Positions 54,684 through 63,637 of a stretch of DNA of 64,000 nucleotides are shown piece after piece. The notes under the pieces are model-generated. The model was not told where the DNA came from, ran no database searches, and worked only from the letters and a program-made list of their open reading frames with translations. Both the position numbers and the translations under genes were made by a program. This stretch comes from Leisingera thetidis (lineage in GTDB: Bacteria > Pseudomonadota > Alphaproteobacteria > Rhodobacterales > Rhodobacteraceae). The first letter of the stretch is position 1; each line of letters begins with the position of its first letter. The stretch is taken from contig NZ_CP109787.1 of assembly GCF_025857195.1 (NCBI RefSeq), forward strand, positions 871,501-935,500. Direction: 5' to 3'.

Positions 54684-54848
54684 ATGGCGCTGCGCAAGGA
54701 ACACGAAATTCACAAGCGCCGTTCGGGCCGCAACCTGGGTGTGGGCATCTTGCTCGGTGCCTTTGTGGTGCTGGTGCTGGCGCTGACCATGGTCAAGGTG
54801 ACCTCTGCCAGCTTCAAGTTCCCGGACGCACAGGCGGAGCAGGACTGA
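54684..54848 (+). CDS. Small oxidase-associated membrane protein
   Basis: 54 residues, ATG 54684 to TGA 54848. A basic N-terminus (MALRKEHEIHKRRSGRN) precedes one membrane helix (GVGILLGAFVVLVLALTMVKV), then a short tail. Starts one base after the ctaB stop and its TGA overlaps the ctaG ATG. It resembles the small CoxF-type protein found between ctaB and ctaG in alphaproteobacteria; probably inner-membrane and oxidase-linked. Confidence 0.82.
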   Translation: MALRKEHEIHKRRSGRNLGVGILLGAFVVLVLALTMVKVTSASFKFPDAQAEQD

Positions 54849-55435
54849 TGGCGCTGCAAGGTCCGCAGAAAACCGTGCTCCAGCTTGTCGGCGTGGTCGT
54901 CGTGATGGGCGGCTTGTCCTGGGCCTCGGTGCCGTTTTACGACTGGTTCTGCCGGGTCACCGGCTTTGGCGGCGTCACCCAGGTTGCCAGCGGCGGTTCC
55001 GGCACCGTTCTGGACCAGACCATCAAGGTGCGCTTTGACGGTTCCAAGGAACGCGGCATGCCGTGGGAATTCAAGCCGGTCCAGCGCGAGATGGAGATCA
55101 AGCTGGGCGATACCGGTCTTGCCTTCTATGAGGCCTACAACCCGACCGACCGCCCGGTTGCGGGCCAGGCGTCCTACAATGTGACGCCCTATCAGGCCGG
55201 CTATTTCTTTGAAAAAATCGACTGCTTCTGCTTTACCGAGCAGGTGCTGCAGCCGGGGGAGCGGGTGCAGATGCCCGTGACCTTCTATGTGGATCCCGAA
55301 ATCATTGACGACCGGGACGCAAAATACGTGCATACGATCACGCTGTCGTACACGTTCCATGAAATCGATCTGCCCGAGGGCTATGCCGCCCTCGACACCG
55401 GGGTGAACACCGGGGCAGGCGCAACCACGAACTAG
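54848..55435 (+). CDS. ctaG: Cytochrome c oxidase assembly protein CtaG/Cox11
   Basis: 195 residues. One N-terminal membrane helix (LQLVGVVVVMGGLSWASVPFYDWFC) and a periplasmic immunoglobulin-like domain with the copper-binding CFCF motif in KIDCFCFTEQ (about 128-131). Delivers copper to CuB of subunit I. ATG overlaps the small upstream gene. Confidence 0.95.
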   Translation: MALQGPQKTVLQLVGVVVVMGGLSWASVPFYDWFCRVTGFGGVTQVASGGSGTVLDQTIKVRFDGSKERGMPWEFKPVQREMEIKLGDTGLAFYEAYNPTDRPVAGQASYNVTPYQAGYFFEKIDCFCFTEQVLQPGERVQMPVTFYVDPEIIDDRDAKYVHTITLSYTFHEIDLPEGYAALDTGVNTGAGATTN

Positions 55436-55459
55436 GCCGCTTTGGTGAGGGACACTTAA

Positions 55460-56269
55460 ATGGCGCATGCTAAAAATCACGACTATCATATTCTGCCGCC
55501 GTCGATCTGGCCGCTGGCTGCCGCTCTGGGCACCTTTGTCATGCTGGTTGGCGCAGTCTTCTGGATGAAGGGCATCACGGCCTGGGCCTTCTGGATCGGC
55601 TTTGTGGCTGTTCTCTACTCCGCCTTTGCCTGGTGGTCCGAAGTTGTTGCCGAAAGCAAGGTCGGCGACCACACTCCGGTTGTCCGCATCGGCCTGCGCT
55701 ACGGCTTCATCCTGTTTGTGATGTCCGAGGTGATGTTCTTCTTCGCCTGGTTCTGGTCGTTCTTCAAACACGCGATCTACCCAATGGAGACCTATATCGG
55801 CACCGAATACGTGGCGCCGGAGATCCTGCCGGTCGACCCGTTCCACCTGCCGCTGATCAACACCCTGATCCTGCTGCTGTCGGGCTGTGCCGTGACCTGG
55901 GCGCACCACGCGCTGGTCCATAACAACGACCGCAAGGCACTGATCCAGGGCCTGGCCATCGGCATCGCGTTCGGCATCGCCTTCACCTTCCTGCAGGGCT
56001 ACGAATACGCCCACCTGCTGCACGAAGGCTGGCAGTTCGGCGGTGACGAGTTCTACTCGAACTTCTTCATGGCAACCGGCTTCCATGGCTTCCACGTCGT
56101 GATCGGCACCATCTTCCTGACCGTCTGCCTGATCCGCGCGATCAAGGGCGACTTCACCCCCGAGCAGCACGTCGGCTTCGAGGCCGCGGCCTGGTACTGG
56201 CACTTCGTGGACGTCGTCTGGCTGTTTCTGTTCGTGGCCGTCTACATCTGGGGCACTTCCGGTCTGTAA
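55460..56269 (+). CDS. ctaE: Cytochrome c oxidase subunit III
   Basis: 269 residues, seven membrane helices. Conserved features: [13 protein letters not shown] start, [15 protein letters not shown], and [14 protein letters not shown] near the C-terminus. Structural subunit of the aa3 oxidase. Next gene starts after 115 bases. Confidence 0.95.
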   Translation: MAHAKNHDYHILPPSIWPLAAALGTFVMLVGAVFWMKGITAWAFWIGFVAVLYSAFAWWSEVVAESKVGDHTPVVRIGLRYGFILFVMSEVMFFFAWFWSFFKHAIYPMETYIGTEYVAPEILPVDPFHLPLINTLILLLSGCAVTWAHHALVHNNDRKALIQGLAIGIAFGIAFTFLQGYEYAHLLHEGWQFGGDEFYSNFFMATGFHGFHVVIGTIFLTVCLIRAIKGDFTPEQHVGFEAAAWYWHFVDVVWLFLFVAVYIWGTSGL

Positions 56270-56384
56270 CGGGCGGTTTGTAATGGTTACATGTTTGCGG
56301 TTGATTATCCGCAGGCATGAAGTCACACACGGGGCGCGCAGGGGACACCTTGCGCGCCTCAAGTTTTGAAGCGGAGCGGCACAA

Positions 56385-57053
56385 ATGCGGCGTGTCATCT
56401 TCCTGTTGATCATCAGCGGCGCGGGCCTGGCCGTGCTGATCGGGCTTGGCACCTGGCAGCTGCAGCGCAAGGCCTGGAAAGAAGGCATCCTCGCCACCAT
56501 CGAGGAGCGCATTGCAGGTGAACCCGCCGCCGGCCTGCCTGCGCAGCCGGAGTCCGAAACCGACAGATACCGCCCCGTGCGCCTGCAAGGCGAAATCAGT
56601 GCGGATGAGCTGCATGTCCTCACCTCGGTCAAGGACGCCGGACCCGGCTACCGGGTGATTTCCCCTTTCACGCTTGCAGACGGGCGCCGGGTGCTGATCG
56701 ACCGCGGCTTTGTCCCGGTCAAGCACAAGCAGGCAGAGCGCCTCAGCGGTCCCGCCGCCATCGAAGGCAACATCCACTGGCCGCAGGAAACCGACAGCTA
56801 CACGCCGGAGCCGGACCTGAATGGTAACATCTGGTACGCCCGCGATGCGCAGCGCATGGCAGAGCGCCTCGGCACAGAACCGGTGATGATTGTCCTGCGC
56901 GCGAACCCGGAAGGGGAGGCGGGGCTGCGGCCTCTTCCGGTCTCCACCGCCGGTATCTCCAATGACCACTTGCAATATGCGATCACCTGGTTTTCGCTGG
57001 CCGTTATCTGGGCGGCGATGACCATCTACTTCCTGCGGCGCAGCCGCCCCTGA
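56385..57053 (+). CDS. surf1: SURF1-family oxidase assembly protein
   Basis: 222 residues with an N-terminal helix (VIFLLIISGAGLAVLIGLGTWQLQRK), a periplasmic domain and a C-terminal helix (HLQYAITWFSLAVIWAAMTIYFL). The GLGTWQLQRKAWKE and HLQYAITWF motifs are SURF1 signatures. Needed for heme a insertion in alphaproteobacteria. Confidence 0.93.
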   Translation: MRRVIFLLIISGAGLAVLIGLGTWQLQRKAWKEGILATIEERIAGEPAAGLPAQPESETDRYRPVRLQGEISADELHVLTSVKDAGPGYRVISPFTLADGRRVLIDRGFVPVKHKQAERLSGPAAIEGNIHWPQETDSYTPEPDLNGNIWYARDAQRMAERLGTEPVMIVLRANPEGEAGLRPLPVSTAGISNDHLQYAITWFSLAVIWAAMTIYFLRRSRP

Positions 57054-57072
57054 ACCTGAAGAGCTGAAGGCG

Positions 57073-58461
57073 ATGAAATATATCTCGACCCGGGGCCAAG
57101 CGCCCGAGCTGACCTTTGAAGATGCGATGCTGACCGGATTGGCCCGTGACGGCGGCCTCTATGTGCCGGCCGAAATCCCGCAGATGTCCCATGACGACAT
57201 CGCGGCGCTGGCGGGGCTGTCCTATGAGGTAACCGCCTTCCGCGTCATGCGCCCCTTTCTCGGCGACTGCTTCACCGATGACGAGTTCCGCGGCATCATC
57301 GCCCGCGCCTATGAGGGTTTCGGCCATGCCGCCCGTGCGCCCTTGAAGCAGCTGGCGCCCAACCATTTCCTGCTCGAGCTGTTCCACGGCCCCACGCTGG
57401 CGTTCAAGGATTTTGCCATGCAGCTGATCGGCCAGCTGTTCCAGACCGCACTTGAGCGCCGCGGCGACCGGGTGACCATCGCGGGCGCCACCTCCGGCGA
57501 CACCGGCTCCGCCGCGATGGAGGCATTCCGCGGCCTCAGCAATGTGGATGTCTTCATTCTTTTCCCGCATGGCCGGGTGTCCGAAGTGCAGCGCCGCCAG
57601 ATGACCACCCCGCAGGACGCCAATGTGCATGCGCTGGCTGTAGATGGCGATTTCGACGACTGCCAGGCGCGCGTGAAGGACATGTTCAACGACTTCGATT
57701 TCCGCGACGGTGTGAAACTGGCGGGCGTCAACTCGATCAACATTGCTCGCGTGCTGGCGCAGGTGGTCTACTACTTCTCCTCCGCGGTGTCGCTGGGCGC
57801 GCCGCAGCGCAAGGTGAGCTTCACCGTGCCGACCGGCAACTTCGGCGATATCTTCGCGGGCTTCATTGCCAAGCAGATGGGTCTTCCGATCGACCAGCTG
57901 GTGGTCGCCACCAACCAGAACGACATCCTGCACCGCTGCCTGTCGGGGCAGGGCTACTACAAGGGTGATACCCGGCCCTCGATCTCGCCGTCGATGGACA
58001 TTCAGGTGTCGTCGAACTTCGAGCGCGCCCTGTTCTACGCCTATGGCCAGGACAGCAAGGCCGTGGCGCTGCTGATGGATGAACTGAAGATCGGCGGCTT
58101 TGATGTCTCCCAAGGTGCGATGCAGGCGCTGAGCGAGACCTACGCCTCGGGCCGCACCTCCGAAGAAGAGACGCTGGCGACAATCAAATCCGAACTGGCC
58201 GCCTCGGGCGAGCTGCTGTGCCCGCATGGCGCCGTTGCCGTGAAGGTCGCCAATGAGCACCGCGCGGCGGAGGTGCCGATGATCACGCTTGCCACCGCGC
58301 ATCCGGCGAAATTCCCTGCCGCGGTCGAAGAGGCCAGCGGCATTCATCCGCCTCTTCCCCCGCGCATGGCGGACCTGTATGACAGGCCGGAACGGGTGAC
58401 CCGGATCGCCAACGATCTGGCCGCCCTCGAGGATCACATCAGAAAGAACATCGCGAATTGA
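57073..58461 (+). CDS. thrC: Threonine synthase
   Basis: 462 residues, PLP-dependent, making threonine from O-phosphohomoserine. The Schiff-base Lys is in GPTLAFKDFAMQL (about 112), the phosphate site in TSGDTGSAAMEAF, and PTGNFGDIFAGF follows. The long (class I) form. Starts 19 bases after surf1; stop overlaps the M16 peptidase start (TTGA). Confidence 0.95.
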   Translation: MKYISTRGQAPELTFEDAMLTGLARDGGLYVPAEIPQMSHDDIAALAGLSYEVTAFRVMRPFLGDCFTDDEFRGIIARAYEGFGHAARAPLKQLAPNHFLLELFHGPTLAFKDFAMQLIGQLFQTALERRGDRVTIAGATSGDTGSAAMEAFRGLSNVDVFILFPHGRVSEVQRRQMTTPQDANVHALAVDGDFDDCQARVKDMFNDFDFRDGVKLAGVNSINIARVLAQVVYYFSSAVSLGAPQRKVSFTVPTGNFGDIFAGFIAKQMGLPIDQLVVATNQNDILHRCLSGQGYYKGDTRPSISPSMDIQVSSNFERALFYAYGQDSKAVALLMDELKIGGFDVSQGAMQALSETYASGRTSEEETLATIKSELAASGELLCPHGAVAVKVANEHRAAEVPMITLATAHPAKFPAAVEEASGIHPPLPPRMADLYDRPERVTRIANDLAALEDHIRKNIAN

Positions 58462-59720
58462 CAGTTCAGCAGCACACACTCGCCAACGGGTTCCGCATCG
58501 TCTCCGAGCATATGCCGGGTCTGGAATCCGCGGCGGTCGGGATCTGGGTCAGCGCCGGCGGCCGCCACGAGCGGATTGAGCAGAACGGCATTGCCCATTT
58601 CCTGGAGCACATGGCCTTCAAGGGCACCAAGACCCGCACGGCGCTGCAGATCGCCGAGGAGATCGAGGATGTGGGCGGCTATATCAACGCCTACACCTCG
58701 CGCGAGGTGACGGCCTATTATGCCCGTGTGCTCAAGGACGACGTGCCGCTGGCGGTGGATGTGATCGGGGACATCCTGCTGAACCCCGTGTTCGATGCGC
58801 GCGAGATCGAGGTCGAGCGCGGGGTGATCCTGCAGGAGATCGGCCAGTCGCTGGACACGCCCGACGACGTGATCTTTGACTGGCTGCAGGAGGAAAGCTA
58901 CCGCGGCCAGCCGCTGGGCCGCACCATTCTGGGCCCGGCCGAAAGGGTCCGCAGCTTCAGCCGCGAGGATCTGCAGGGGTTTGTGGCTGAGCACTACGGC
59001 CCTGGCCAGATGATCCTGGCGGCGGCGGGCGGTGTGGATCACGACGCGCTCGTCAAGCTGGCGGAGCGGCTGTTCGGCCATATGGCGGCCAAGCCGGAGT
59101 TCACCGCCGAAGGCGCGACCTTCACCGGCGGAGAGGCGCGGCAAGTGAAGGACCTGGAGCAGGCGCATTTCGCGCTGGCCTTCGAAGGCCCCGGCTACCG
59201 CGACCAGTCCATGTACACCGCGCAGATCTATGCCAGTGCCCTTGGCGGCGGCATGTCCTCGCGGCTGTTCCAGGAGGTGCGTGAAAAGCGCGGGCTTTGC
59301 TACACGATCTTTTCGCAGGCGGGGTCCTATGCCGATACCGGGTCGATGACGGTTTATGCCGGCACCTCGGGCGAGCAGCTGGCAGAACTGGCGGACATCA
59401 CAATCGACGAGATGAAACGTGCCGCGGATGACATGACCGAAGCCGAGGTCGAACGCGCCCGCGCGCAGATGAAGGCGGGTATGCTGATGGGGCTGGAAAG
59501 CCCCTCCAACCGGGCCGAACGCCTGGCGCGTCTGGTTCAGATCTGGGGCAAGGTGCCGTCGCTGGAACGCACTGTCGAACGGATTGACGCAGTGACCACC
59601 AAAGACGTGCGGGAGCTGGCGGAGACCATGGCGGTCAGCGCCCCGGCAGCCCTGGCGCTCTACGGTCCAGTGGCGGGCGCGCCCGCATTGGAGAGGCTGC
59701 AGGAGAGGCGCGCCGCCTGA
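58458..59720 (+). CDS. M16-family zinc peptidase (processing-peptidase-like)
   Basis: 420 residues from a TTG start overlapping the thrC stop. Inverted zinc motif HFLEH (H47, E50, H51) with GRHERIEQNGIAH, then the distal Glu in the AYTSREVTAYYARVLKDD region. C-terminal inactive-half-like domain present. Related to mitochondrial processing peptidase beta and PqqF-like enzymes; substrate not known. Common neighbour of thrC in Rhodobacterales. Confidence 0.92.
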   Translation: MTVQQHTLANGFRIVSEHMPGLESAAVGIWVSAGGRHERIEQNGIAHFLEHMAFKGTKTRTALQIAEEIEDVGGYINAYTSREVTAYYARVLKDDVPLAVDVIGDILLNPVFDAREIEVERGVILQEIGQSLDTPDDVIFDWLQEESYRGQPLGRTILGPAERVRSFSREDLQGFVAEHYGPGQMILAAAGGVDHDALVKLAERLFGHMAAKPEFTAEGATFTGGEARQVKDLEQAHFALAFEGPGYRDQSMYTAQIYASALGGGMSSRLFQEVREKRGLCYTIFSQAGSYADTGSMTVYAGTSGEQLAELADITIDEMKRAADDMTEAEVERARAQMKAGMLMGLESPSNRAERLARLVQIWGKVPSLERTVERIDAVTTKDVRELAETMAVSAPAALALYGPVAGAPALERLQERRAA

Positions 59721-60310
59721 TGCTCTTGAGCCGCCGCAAGGTCCGCATCGAAACCGAGCGCCTGACACTCAGGCCGCCGGTGCATGCGGATTTTCACGGC
59801 TGGGCGGCACTGCGGTTGCAAAGCCAGGCGTATCTGACGCCCTGGGAGCCGGGCTGGGCGGCGGATCACCTCAGCCGCAAGAGCTTCACCAACCGGGTCT
59901 ACTGGGCGCGCCGCTCGGTATCTTCGGGGTCGGCCCTGCCGCTGTTCCTGATCCGCCGGTCGGATCAGGTTCTGGTGGGGGCGATCACGCTGGACAACAT
60001 CCGCCGCGGCCCTGCCCAGGCCGGCACGCTGGGCTATTGGACGGGCCTTCCCTTTGCCCGCCAGGGCTACATGCGCGAGGCGATCGGGGCAGTGGTGCAT
60101 CACGCGTTTTCCAAACTGGACCTTTCCCGGATCGAGGCTGCCTGCCTGCCGGAAAACCAGGCCTCCCGCGGGCTCTTGGAGAAATCCGGCTTCAAGTATG
60201 AAGGCGTTGCCCAGTCCTATCTGCAGATCAATGGCCGCTGGCGCACCCATGTGCTTTATGCCGCCCTGCGCCACGACCGGCGCGGCAAGACCCTGACGGG
60301 CCAGGCCTAG
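59720..60310 (+). CDS. GNAT-family N-acetyltransferase (RimJ-like)
   Basis: 196 residues, GNAT fold. N-terminal RIETERLTLRPP and the acetyl-CoA loop GYWTGLPFARQGYMREAIGAV. Ends SLAFE-like LPENQASRGLLEKSGFKYEG. Probably modifies ribosomal or other protein N-termini. ATG overlaps the M16 stop (TGATG). Confidence 0.85.
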   Translation: MLLSRRKVRIETERLTLRPPVHADFHGWAALRLQSQAYLTPWEPGWAADHLSRKSFTNRVYWARRSVSSGSALPLFLIRRSDQVLVGAITLDNIRRGPAQAGTLGYWTGLPFARQGYMREAIGAVVHHAFSKLDLSRIEAACLPENQASRGLLEKSGFKYEGVAQSYLQINGRWRTHVLYAALRHDRRGKTLTGQA

Positions 60311-60595
60311 GCACCGGCAAGGCTGCGCAACGGGACGGCTCCCGCCCGTCGCCGGCGCATTTTCAATGCGCCGCTCCCGTTGGGCGTGGCGCCGCACCTG
60401 CGGTGCAGCGCCCCCTGGCCTTGCAGCCAGGAGAGAGGCTGCAATACGCACCGTGCCCGCGTCGTGCCGCAGGCACGGCGCCCGGCCCAACTGTGTGGCG
60501 GAATTTTCAATTCTGCCGGAACAGGCGGGAGCGCTGCCAGGTGTTTTTTCGGCATAGGGGCTGACAGGGGAGAATTGCGCCCTAGAACCTGCTTC
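60311..60595. other. Non-coding region with structured element copy B
   Basis: 285 bases between two plus-strand genes, largely filled by the repeat at 60337-60533. No coding sequence. Confidence 0.7.
60337..60533 (+). repeat. Interspersed structured element, copy B
   Basis: Begins GGCTCCCGCC and ends GGCGGGAGCG (near inverted). First hairpin GGCGCATT/AATGCGCC (8 bp). Inner stem 60379-60393 (GTTGGGCGTGGCGCC) pairs with 60477-60491 (GGCGCCCGGCCCAAC), 13 of 15. A last hairpin has arms GGCGGAATT / AATTCTGCC. Confidence 0.7.
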
Positions 60596-61420
60596 ATGCG
60601 CGCGTTCCTCTGTCTCCTTTGGCTGATCCTCTGTGCCGGTGCCTTGCAGGCGCAGGAGCGGCGTCAGAGCCATTGCATTGCACTGGCCCGGCAAACCCCC
60701 GGCCTGGAGTATCTGAACAAGGCCGCCTGGCAGGAGCCGGTTGCTCAGGACAGCGTGCATATCCGCTATATCGCCCATGCCTCCTTTCTGCTGCGCACCG
60801 AAGGCGGGCTGAAGGTCGTTACCGATTTCACCGGCTTCACCGGCGCCGCGCCGCTGATCCCGGATGTCGTCACCATGAATCATGCCCATGAAACCCACTG
60901 GACCGCACATCCGGATCCCGCGATTCCGCATGTGCTGCCCGGCTGGGGCCCGGCCGGCGCCGGGATCGAGCACCACCTCGACCTCGGCGAGATGCTGATC
61001 CGCAATGTCTCCACCGATATCCGCAACATGTTCGGCGGCGTCGAGGCGCGCGGCAACTCGATCTTCGTGTTCGAGGCCGCAGGCCTGTGCATCGGACATC
61101 TGGGCCATCTGCACCACGTGCCCACACCGGAGCAATTCGCCGCACTCGGGCGGCTCGACGTGGTGATGGCGGCGGTGGACGGCGGCATCACCCTGCCGCT
61201 GGATCAGATGCTCGAAGTGCTGGGGCGGCTGCGGTCCTCGGTCATCATTCCGATGCATTGGTTCAGCGACACCTCGCTGGAGCGCTTCCTGGCCCGGACC
61301 GGCCCCGCGTTCGATGTGGTGGACACCGGCGGCAGCGCGCTGAGCGTCTCGCTGCGCAGCCTGCCCAGCCGCCCCACCATCCATGTGCTGCGGCCAAGGC
61401 ACCTGCTGGAGGAAGAGTGA
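60596..61420 (+). CDS. Secreted metallo-beta-lactamase-fold hydrolase (UlaG-like)
   Basis: 274 residues from ATG 60596; signal peptide about 1-20 (LCAGALQAQ). MBL motif MNHAHETHW instead of HxHxDH, plus HASFLLRTEGGLKVVTDFTGF, LCIGHLGHLHHVPT and PMHWFSDTSLERFL. Likely periplasmic. Substrate unknown. The unusual HxHxxH spacing means that the metal set must be tested. Confidence 0.78.
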   Translation: MRAFLCLLWLILCAGALQAQERRQSHCIALARQTPGLEYLNKAAWQEPVAQDSVHIRYIAHASFLLRTEGGLKVVTDFTGFTGAAPLIPDVVTMNHAHETHWTAHPDPAIPHVLPGWGPAGAGIEHHLDLGEMLIRNVSTDIRNMFGGVEARGNSIFVFEAAGLCIGHLGHLHHVPTPEQFAALGRLDVVMAAVDGGITLPLDQMLEVLGRLRSSVIIPMHWFSDTSLERFLARTGPAFDVVDTGGSALSVSLRSLPSRPTIHVLRPRHLLEEE

Positions 61421-61461
61421 GCCGCCTTGCCAGCCGCAGGGCCATGCGGCATGGATAGGGC

Positions 61462-62880
61462 ATGAGCCTCAATCCCGCCGATCCCGCCTTTGCCGCCCGT
61501 CTCTCCGCCCTGCTGCCCGAGGGCGTGCTGCGCGTGCCCGAGCCGCGCTACCTGGAGGAGCCGCGCGGGCGGTTTCATGGACAGGCGGGGGTGCTGGCGC
61601 TGCCGCAGAACGTGGAGCAGGTCTCGATCCTGATCCGCGAGGCCAATGCTGCCCTTGTGCCGGTGGTGCCCTACGGCGGCGGCACCGGGTTGGTCGGCGG
61701 CCAGGTGATGCCGGACGGCCCTGCGCCGCTGGTGCTGTCGCTGGAGCGGATGGCCGCAATCCGGTCGGTTTACCCGCAGGAGAATGTCCTGATCGCCGAG
61801 GCCGGCGCGATTCTGGCGGATGTGCAGGCAGCGGCGCGGGCGGCGGACCGCCTGTTCCCGCTTTCGCTGGCGGCAGAAGGCTCGGCCCGGATCGGCGGCA
61901 ACCTCTCGACCAATGCCGGCGGGGTCGGTGTGCTGCGCTACGGCAATGCCCGCGACCTCTGCCTGGGGCTGGAGGCAGTGCTGCCGTCAGGGCAGATCTG
62001 GCACGGGCTGTCGCGGCTGAGGAAGGATAACACCGGCTATGACCTGAAAAACCTCCTGGTTGGGGCCGAGGGCACACTGGGCGTGATCACCGCCGCCGCG
62101 CTGAAACTGTCGCCGGTCCCGGCTCAGACGGGCACCGCGGTCTTCACCGTCAGCGATCCGCAAGCCGCCATTTCACTGCTGGCGCTGGCCCGCGACCAGG
62201 CCGGCGAGGCTGTCAGCGCCTTTGAGCTGATGCACCGGCAGGGGCTGGAGTTCCTGGCAGAAGCCCTGCCGCAGGTTCGCCAGCCCTTTGATCCGGCACC
62301 GGAATGGTGTGTGCTGATCGAGCTGGGGCTGCCGCGCGGGCTGAATGCGGAAGAGGCTCTGGAGGAGCTGTTTGCAGCAGCCCATGGCGCAGGGCTGGCG
62401 CCGGATGGCGTGATTGCCCAGTCCGAAGCCCAGCGGCAGGCGCTGTGGTCGGTGCGCGAGCACATTCCGGTGGCCAACAAGGCCATCGGCTCGGTGTCCA
62501 GCCACGACATCTCGGTGCCGGTCTCTGAGATTCCTGCTTTCATCGACCGGGGCCGCGAAGCGGTGGCGGGTCTGGGGGCCTTCCGCATCAACTGCTTCGG
62601 TCATCTGGGAGATGGCAACTTGCACTATAATGTCTTTCCGCCCTTGGGCCGGAGGCGTGAGGATTTCGACGGTCTGCGCGGGGCGGTGGCGGAAGCGGTG
62701 CATGATCTGGTTCATGCCTTCGGCGGTTCGTTCAGCGCCGAACACGGGGTGGGGCGGATGAAGACCGGCGATCTGGAACGCTACGGCGGTCCGGCCAAGC
62801 TGGCCGCGATGCGCGCCATCAAGCAGGCGCTGGACCCGAACGGGATCATGAATCCCGGCGCGGTGCTCAGGACCGTCTGA
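61462..62880 (+). CDS. FAD-linked dehydrogenase (GlcD / D-2-hydroxyacid type)
   Basis: 472 residues, PCMH-type FAD domain: VVPYGGGTGLVGGQVMPD and GSARIGGNLSTNAGGVGVLRYGNARDL, then FAD-oxidase C-terminal domain with CFGHLGDGNLHYNVF and EHGVGRMKTGD. The family includes glycolate, D-lactate and D-2-hydroxyglutarate dehydrogenases; which substrate applies is not decided. Soluble, no signal. Confidence 0.9.
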   Translation: MSLNPADPAFAARLSALLPEGVLRVPEPRYLEEPRGRFHGQAGVLALPQNVEQVSILIREANAALVPVVPYGGGTGLVGGQVMPDGPAPLVLSLERMAAIRSVYPQENVLIAEAGAILADVQAAARAADRLFPLSLAAEGSARIGGNLSTNAGGVGVLRYGNARDLCLGLEAVLPSGQIWHGLSRLRKDNTGYDLKNLLVGAEGTLGVITAAALKLSPVPAQTGTAVFTVSDPQAAISLLALARDQAGEAVSAFELMHRQGLEFLAEALPQVRQPFDPAPEWCVLIELGLPRGLNAEEALEELFAAAHGAGLAPDGVIAQSEAQRQALWSVREHIPVANKAIGSVSSHDISVPVSEIPAFIDRGREAVAGLGAFRINCFGHLGDGNLHYNVFPPLGRRREDFDGLRGAVAEAVHDLVHAFGGSFSAEHGVGRMKTGDLERYGGPAKLAAMRAIKQALDPNGIMNPGAVLRTV

Positions 62881-63097
62881 TTTACCTTATAGGGGGGAGG
62901 GCTCCCGCAGCCGCGGCTGCCCGGCTGCGCCGGACCGCCTGGCGGCTTTGGGCCCGGCGCCGCGCATCCGCGCGGCGCGCCCTTTCCGGCCCTGCGGGGC
63001 CGGAAAGGGCCATGCCCAACGGGCAGAGCCTTTCGGAAGAAAGGCGTGTGACCGGCGGGAGCCCCGGGGAGTCCCGGGGCCCAGGCCTGTGCGGCTC
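62881..63097. other. Intergenic region with structured element copy D
   Basis: 217 bases between convergent genes, nearly all repeat. A 14-bp perfect hairpin (62980-62993 with 62998-63011, arm GCCCTTTCCGGCCC) may terminate transcription from both sides, but without T tract. Confidence 0.65.
62900..63064 (-). repeat. Interspersed structured element, copy D (reverse orientation)
   Basis: Read on the minus strand it begins GGCTCCCGCCGGTC and ends GCGGGAGCC. First hairpin GCCTTTC/GAAAGGC (7 bp), then CCCGTTGGGCATGGCC, a 14-bp hairpin, and GGCGCCGGGCCCAA as the inner right arm. Confidence 0.7.
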
Positions 63098-63637
63098 TCA
63101 AAGGCCTTCGAACTCGCAGAGCACATGCACGTCCATGCCCATATCCTCCAGCAGCCTGCGGCCGCCCAGTTCGGGCAGATCGACGATGAAGGCGCAGGAG
63201 ACGATCTCGCCGCCCAGCCGCTCGATCAGCTTGATGCCGGCGCCTGCGGTGCCGCCGGTGGCCAGCAGGTCATCGACCATCAGCACTTTCTCGCCCGGTT
63301 TGATCGCATCGTCATGGATCTCGACGATCGCCTCGCCGTATTCCAGCTTGTAGTCCTGGCTGATGGTTGTGCCGGGCAGCTTGCCTTTCTTGCGGATCGG
63401 CACAAAGCCGACGCTCAGCTGGTGCGCAATGGCGCCGCCCAGAATGAAGCCGCGCGCCTCGAGCCCGACCACCTTGTCAATCCGCTCGCCCGCATAGGGG
63501 TGCAGCATCTGGTCGATCGCCATGCGGAAGCCGCGCGGGTCGGCAAACAGGGTGGTCACGTCGCGGAACATGATCCCTTCATGCGGGAAGTCGACAATGG
63601 TGCGGATGTAATCCTTGACGGCGGGCTTTTTGGGCAT
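63098..63637 (-). CDS. apt: Adenine phosphoribosyltransferase
   Basis: 179 residues from ATG 63637 (GGGGAG site upstream); the upstream open frame is not homologous. PRPP-binding motif [16 protein letters not shown] and the adenine-loop region [15 protein letters not shown]. Adenine + PRPP to AMP. Family length 170-180. Confidence 0.95.
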   Translation of the reverse strand: MPKKPAVKDYIRTIVDFPHEGIMFRDVTTLFADPRGFRMAIDQMLHPYAGERIDKVVGLEARGFILGGAIAHQLSVGFVPIRKKGKLPGTTISQDYKLEYGEAIVEIHDDAIKPGEKVLMVDDLLATGGTAGAGIKLIERLGGEIVSCAFIVDLPELGGRRLLEDMGMDVHVLCEFEGL

